Origin: Rhodococcus yunnanensis NBRC 103083
GTDB lineage: Bacteria; Actinomycetota; Actinomycetes; Mycobacteriales; Mycobacteriaceae
DNA length: 64,000 nucleotides
Reading direction: 5' to 3'
Assembly (NCBI RefSeq): GCF_001895005.1
Contig: NZ_BCXH01000007.1
Span: forward strand, 218,120-282,119
In this document: positions 60,701-64,000 of the stretch, piece after piece
How positions within the stretch are numbered: position 1 is the first letter of the stretch
Layout of the letters: every line of letters starts with the position of its first letter
Translations under genes and position numbers: made by a program
Notes under the pieces: model-generated
Seen by the model: the letters and a program-made list of their open reading frames with translations, nothing else
Database searches by the model: none
Told to the model about the DNA's origin: nothing

Positions 60701-61008
60701 AAGCTCCGGTGTTTCTGATCAGCCTCAAGGCAGGAGGCGTGGGCTTGACGCTGACCGAAGCCGACTACTGCTTCGTGCTCGACCCCTGGTGGAACCCTGC
60801 CACCGAGGCACAGGCCGTCGACCGAGCCCACCGAATCGGTCAGACCCGAACAGTATTCGTCAATCGCTACATCGCGCGCGGGACGATCGAGGAAAAGGTG
60901 ATGGACCTGAAGGAAAGAAAAGCACAGTTGTTCGCCAGCGTGCTCGACGAAGGCGGTGCGTTCGCCGGAGGTCTGACCGCCGACGACATCCGTGGACTGA
61001 TCGAATAG
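57751..61008 (+). CDS. SWIM-SNF2 (RapA/Swi2-like) helicase
   Basis: This is a 1085-residue protein from ATG 57751; GTG 57736 in frame is an alternative. A SWIM zinc finger (Cys75, Cys77, Cys83, His85 in GHCNCPVVFNCKH) starts it, followed by a bacterial SNF2 N-terminal region. The motor has LADDMGLGKTVQTL (Walker A, near 650), LILDEAQYVKN (DEAQ, near 751), LRRTKATVVQELPPK and RAHRIGQTR in motif VI. Such proteins remodel protein-DNA or RNA polymerase complexes using ATP. It lies among LLM genes with no partner gene. Confidence 0.9.
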   Translation: MENLSSGALEHRFGTETLHRGTAYFDEGRVGYIQWNPLSSTLSASVQGNRATPYSASVSVSTRQGQIYAVDYGHCNCPVVFNCKHVVAVVLQARKDSRTVELHADGTRSIDHWSTALAPIRAENSLTTTVAGLRVGLRLSLQPPIEGAGAVRVLARPIKVDHRGSWVASGISWSSIPLSTERHVERQLDILRELSALYQVRSYGRAAYSFYRSGTDSIDLADVSGRLLWDLLGEAHESGLTLMNAHQPSGEIPPPATGEFAVDITGDPAGTLTLAGRVTVDGAVIPPGRRSFLGRDGAGIVYWDDGASPNPSTRAFRLARLARTVPTSLRRVAGSSGVMTIPAADRTDFVVNYLPALERDSVVVSSDQSYTAPTITGPDLHITIARSGTNTLTIGGCWRYELDDVEFEFRTDSSPSDNGIRDRTSETGLLHTVLDILGRREMRPGTFSPFTVEGTDAALLVVDRLPLLDGYDNVHITVSGDLPDFRDVGEDVGISLSTSELREDNDWFDLAITVTVDGTDIELATVITAVTRGNTHLLLPDGRFFSLDRPFLATLRRLVEEARSLQDDPEGPLRISRYQASLWDELAEIGEVAHQADAWRRQVTALSRLDSVQPQTAPIQLDAVLRPYQLDGYSWLLFLWTHGLGGILADDMGLGKTVQTLAMITKVRENGPLTAPFVIVAPTSVVHNWAREADRFAPNLTVVTAGETRARRRSSIADIAAGADVVVTSYTVFRLDYDDFDAVPWSGLILDEAQYVKNHKSKTYHCARRLAAPFKLAITGTPMENNLMELWALLSITAPGLFPSPNKFIENYRTPIERGGNSEKLSTLRRRIKPLVLRRTKATVVQELPPKQEQTVEVDLHPRHRKIYETRLARERQKILGLLDDFQRNRVTILRSLTILRQLSLDASLVDEQYADVPSAKIDELVTQLTEVIEGGHRALVFSQFTRFLGRVRQRLEHEGIPTVYLDGSTRDRGEVVEKFRAGEAPVFLISLKAGGVGLTLTEADYCFVLDPWWNPATEAQAVDRAHRIGQTRTVFVNRYIARGTIEEKVMDLKERKAQLFASVLDEGGAFAGGLTADDIRGLIE

Positions 61009-61169
61009 AAGGTGGAGCCGAACTTCACGAACCCAGTAGGAATTCTTGATGCAGGCCGCTGGAACATGTTGCGAGGGAGCATCACTGAGTTTCGATCAGC
61101 CCGAACCTAACCCTTGGAACCACCAGGAACCTCACCGATACTGATCGCTACCGCAGCGTGAGGAAAACG

Positions 61170-62456
61170 ATGACCGACGACCGCAAGATCCGACTGGGAC
61201 TTCTGACGAACCCACCGGGTAATTCGTTGCCAGGCGAGCTTCGCCCCGGCGATGTCCGCCACCCCAGTTCCGTGCTCGATCACTACACGCATGTCGCTCG
61301 GACGGCCGAGGCCGCGTTGTTCGATGTGCTGTTCGCAGCCGACGGGCTGTCCTCGGACACCGAACTGGGCACCAGACCGGAGCCGGTCACCTTGTTCTCG
61401 GCCCTCGCATCGGTGACGGAGCGAATCGGTTTCGTACCCACCATCTCGACCACCTTCACCGAACCGTTCAATCTCGCGCGCCAACTCCAGTCGCTCGATC
61501 ATCTGACCGGAGGACGCGTCGGATGGAACGCGGTCACATCGTCGGCGGGGGAACGCAACTTCGGCGACGCCGCACTGCCTGCACACGAGGATCGCTATCG
61601 GCAGGGGCTCGAACACGTATCGGTCGTATCCGGGCTGTGGGATTCGTGGTCCGACGACGGCTCCACCAAGCCGATCGATCACCGGGGCGAGTTCTACTCC
61701 GTACAGGGACCCCTACCGTTGCCTCGATCCAGGCAAGGGCGTCCGGTCCTGTTTCAGGCGGGCTCGTCCTCGGACGGCACCTCTTTCGCTGCTCGGTTCG
61801 CAGAAGGCGTCTACACCGCGCAGCAGACCTTGCGCGGCGCCCAGAGTTTCTACCGCGAGCTGAAGGCCAAGACCGCCGCTGCAGGACGCGACCCGAAGAA
61901 CATTCTCGTCCTACCCGGAGTCTCGACCACCATCGGCGGCACCGAGGAGGAAGCGTTACGGATAGACAACGACTTGTTCGACGCCGGCTTCACACCGTCG
62001 TCTCTGACGGCTTTGTCGGGCCAACTGGCCGGTGTGGATCTCACCGGCATCGACCTCGACGATCACATACCCTCGCACCTGTTGCCTCCCGTCGAATCGG
62101 TCCAAGGACGACAGAGCCGATACGCGGTGTTCAGAGAACTGGCGGTCGAAGAACACCTCACACTACGAGAGCTCGTCAAGGTGCAGCAGCGGTCCGCAGG
62201 TCACGGCCGCGCAGTCGGCTCCCCCGAGCAGATAGCCGACCGCCTCGAGTCATGGTTCACCGAGCGAGGCGCCGACGGGTTCATCATCATGCCCGGCCAA
62301 GGGCCGGGCGGTATCGACGCATTCACCGAGCATGTGGTCCCGATCCTCCAGGAGCGCGGGCTGTTCCGTCGTGAATACGAGTCAGACACGCTCCGAGGCA
62401 ACTTGGGCCTTCCTGCCGCCATCCGGCAGAACAGCCTCACACCTGCCAGTAGTTGA
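61170..62456 (+). CDS. NtaA/DmoA-type LLM monooxygenase 4
   Basis: This is a 428-residue paralog from ATG 61170 with GAGGA upstream; GTG 61158 is open but has a poorer site. IRLGLLTNPPGNSLPGELR, FDVLFAADGLSSDTELG, DHLTGGRVGWNAVTSSAGERNFG and FQAGSSSDGTSFAARFAEGVYT fit the family. It is transcribed toward monooxygenase 5, and a strong hairpin separates the two convergent stops. It lies 161 bp downstream of the SNF2 gene. Confidence 0.87.
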   Translation: MTDDRKIRLGLLTNPPGNSLPGELRPGDVRHPSSVLDHYTHVARTAEAALFDVLFAADGLSSDTELGTRPEPVTLFSALASVTERIGFVPTISTTFTEPFNLARQLQSLDHLTGGRVGWNAVTSSAGERNFGDAALPAHEDRYRQGLEHVSVVSGLWDSWSDDGSTKPIDHRGEFYSVQGPLPLPRSRQGRPVLFQAGSSSDGTSFAARFAEGVYTAQQTLRGAQSFYRELKAKTAAAGRDPKNILVLPGVSTTIGGTEEEALRIDNDLFDAGFTPSSLTALSGQLAGVDLTGIDLDDHIPSHLLPPVESVQGRQSRYAVFRELAVEEHLTLRELVKVQQRSAGHGRAVGSPEQIADRLESWFTERGADGFIIMPGQGPGGIDAFTEHVVPILQERGLFRREYESDTLRGNLGLPAAIRQNSLTPASS

Positions 62457-62481
62457 CACCCGGCAGCTGACTCCGGCAACT

Positions 62482-62516
62482 GAGCGGTCCGGTGCATCGA
62501 CTGCACCGGACCGCTC
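62482..62516. terminator. Bidirectional terminator between two convergent LLM genes
   Basis: A perfect 15-bp stem, 62482-62496 with 62502-62516, closes on a 5-nt loop. It lies midway between the stops of monooxygenases 4 and 5. The GC-rich stem and its location make a shared terminator very likely even without a U-run. Confidence 0.8.
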
Positions 62517-62532
62517 GTCGAGTTCCCGCCAG

Positions 62533-63906
62533 TCAGTTGGCAACCGGCGCAGGCACCGTCCGATCTTTCCCCCACGCCGGCACGAATCCGCTCGTGTCCA
62601 CCGACGGGACTGGAAGTCCCAATTTCTCCCTCAGGGTCCCTTCCCGGTACTCGGTTTGAACCAGCCCACGATCCTGTAGCTCAGGAACGACCCGTTCGAC
62701 GAACGAGTCGAGCCCGTCCGGTAACACGTGCGGATGCACACTCAGGCCGTCGAGAGCACCGGCGTCGAACCACTTCTGAATGTCGTCGACGATCTCGGTG
62801 ACCGTACCTGCCACGACCCGATGCCCGGAGCTCTCCGACATGCCACCGTACGTGTCGTGAAGGACTTGCCGGAGCGTTCTCTGTCCGGTCTTCTCCGCGG
62901 ACGCCAGAATCGATCGACTCAGTGCCGTAACCGGTTCCAGTTCGGCATACGGAAACACCCGATCGACGGACCGACGATCGAGCTCGACGTCGAGAGCTGC
63001 CGACAGGTCGGGAACGCGTCGGCTCAGGTCGTTCAATTCTCGAAGATGTTCGACGTAGTCCTGCGCCTCCTTCGCCGAGTCCGCGACAACGGGCACGAAC
63101 CCGGGCAGGATCTTCACGTCCTGCGCACTCCTGCCGTACCCCACGGCCCCGGATTTGATCGCCGCCGAATACCGCACGGCCTTTTCGATATCTGTCTGAC
63201 GGGTGTAGACGACGTCGGCGTGACGTGAGGCGAGGTCGATGCCCGGTGCGGACCCACCTGCCTGAGCGATGACGGGAACAGTCTGCGGGCTTCGGCTGGT
63301 CGTCAACGGGCCACGCACCGAGAAGAACTCGCCGCGATGGTCGACGGTACTGATCTGCCGTTCGTCGAACAACTCACCCGAAGCCTTGTCCGCCACGACG
63401 GCACCAGCGCCCCACCCGACCCACAGCTTCTTCGTCGCCTCCAGATAGTCGCCCGCGACGCGATAGCGGAGATCGTGCTCGGGAAGCGGCTCGTTTCCGT
63501 AGTTGGCGGCGGCACTGCCCAAGGTGCTGGTGACCACGTTCCATCCCGCTCGCCCACCGGTCAGATGATCGATCGCGGACAACTGACGTGCTGTGGTGTA
63601 CGGCGAGTTGAAGGTAGTCGAATGGGTAGCGATCACACCGATCTCCGATGTCGACACACCGAGCGCAGTGATCAGGATCAGCGGATCCAACGGCCACTGC
63701 AGGGACATGTCCGCATCCTCGGGCAAGGCCAGCGTGTCCGCGAAGAACAATGAATCGAACTTCGCACGTTCGAGAGTGCGGGCCAGACCGACCCAGTAGT
63801 CGAGAGTGGTCACATCGTCAACATCCGCGGATGACAACCTCCACCCCGCAGTATGCCCACCCAGCTGACCGCGCAGTACCGCGTTGAGTATCAATCTTCG
63901 AGTCAC
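62533..63906 (-). CDS. NtaA/DmoA/DszA-type LLM monooxygenase 5
   Basis: This is a 457-residue paralog from GTG 63906. LNAVLRGQLGGHTAGWRLSS, FDSLFFADTLALPEDADM, DHLTGGRAGWNVVTSTLGSAAANYG and AQAGGSAPGIDLASRHADVVYT match the NtaA/SnaA/DszA group and are close to monooxygenases 1 and 2. It ends at the shared hairpin. About 95 bp of sequence follow to the window edge, with no complete gene. Confidence 0.88.
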   Translation of the reverse strand: MTRRLILNAVLRGQLGGHTAGWRLSSADVDDVTTLDYWVGLARTLERAKFDSLFFADTLALPEDADMSLQWPLDPLILITALGVSTSEIGVIATHSTTFNSPYTTARQLSAIDHLTGGRAGWNVVTSTLGSAAANYGNEPLPEHDLRYRVAGDYLEATKKLWVGWGAGAVVADKASGELFDERQISTVDHRGEFFSVRGPLTTSRSPQTVPVIAQAGGSAPGIDLASRHADVVYTRQTDIEKAVRYSAAIKSGAVGYGRSAQDVKILPGFVPVVADSAKEAQDYVEHLRELNDLSRRVPDLSAALDVELDRRSVDRVFPYAELEPVTALSRSILASAEKTGQRTLRQVLHDTYGGMSESSGHRVVAGTVTEIVDDIQKWFDAGALDGLSVHPHVLPDGLDSFVERVVPELQDRGLVQTEYREGTLREKLGLPVPSVDTSGFVPAWGKDRTVPAPVAN

Positions 63907-64000
63907 GGTGCAACCCTACGAATTCTGCAGGCGGTGAACAGTGTTGCGCTCGAGCAGATCAGAACGAATCGGTCAGTGAAAAGGGGCCGGGAATGCAGAA

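Noticed and set aside
63993..64000. Possible start of a new plus-strand gene at the window edge (ATG after AAGGGGCCGGGA)
   Set aside because: Only two to three codons are visible, too little to call a gene.
1..64000. CRISPR arrays, insertion sequences, integrases, tRNA or rRNA genes
   Set aside because: I found no spaced identical repeats, transposase or integrase motifs, or cloverleaf-like sequences. Weakly conserved ncRNAs could be missed by eye.

Overview
The window is high-GC DNA with frequent GTG starts, many four-base ATGA/GTGA gene overlaps and an actinobacterial gene set: a PPK2 polyphosphate kinase, a DinB2-type polymerase, a DUF4185 secreted protein, MauE/DoxX-type proteins and many LLM flavin monooxygenases. 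It most resembles Rhodococcus or a close mycolic-acid-bearing relative. It looks chromosomal. I see no rRNA, tRNA, CRISPR array, insertion sequence or integrase.

Region 1 (1-7788) is a catabolic island: a truncated acyl-CoA synthetase, a LuxR regulator, an SDR, a limonene-monooxygenase-like LLM enzyme, an SRPBCC protein, a thiolase, a second SDR, a fused XRE-TetR regulator and a PaaG-like crotonase. Three 19-bp palindromes of the same design lie in its promoter regions, and a 43-bp element is duplicated after the LuxR gene and before the LLM gene. Region 2 (7785-19656) holds a DUF4185 protein, an EmrB/QacA-type exporter, a lipid/diacylglycerol kinase and a minus-strand operon of membrane protein, PPK2, P-type ATPase and SulP transporter. 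Region 3 (19742-24878) is a galactose locus (DeoR, galT, galK, Na+/solute symporter and a small membrane protein) with a CRP/GlxR-like site. Region 4 (24889-30773) has membrane and DUF4352 proteins, a NarL-type two-component pair, an IclR regulator and an APC permease.

Region 5 (31102-41042) is the first highlight. A plus-strand array encodes what appears to be a tryptophan-tryptophylquinone (TTQ) amine dehydrogenase: MauE, MauD, a MauA light chain with both TTQ tryptophans, and a MauB-like lipoprotein. A multicopper oxidase, two lipoprotein cupredoxins and a MauF-like membrane protein follow, with no MauG in the window. Immediately after, a 36-codon Gly/Asp-rich peptide gene is translationally coupled to a JmjC/cupin oxygenase, a Suc_Fer/Apd1-type [2Fe-2S] protein and an MFS transporter. 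This has the form of a compact modified-peptide locus.

Region 6 (44777-52594) is the second highlight, a five-gene minus-strand operon. It encodes a large DNA-binding protein with RNA polymerase alpha-CTD-like and sigma-4-like segments, a MORC/MutL-type GHKL ATPase, a Z1-domain helicase-like ATPase, a ParA ATPase and a small partner, with dinB2 just downstream. No methylase or nuclease is present, so it may be an undescribed defence or genome-maintenance system. Region 7 (52746-63906) has a SIMPL protein, five LLM monooxygenases mostly of the NtaA/DmoA/DszA type, and a SWIM-SNF2 helicase.
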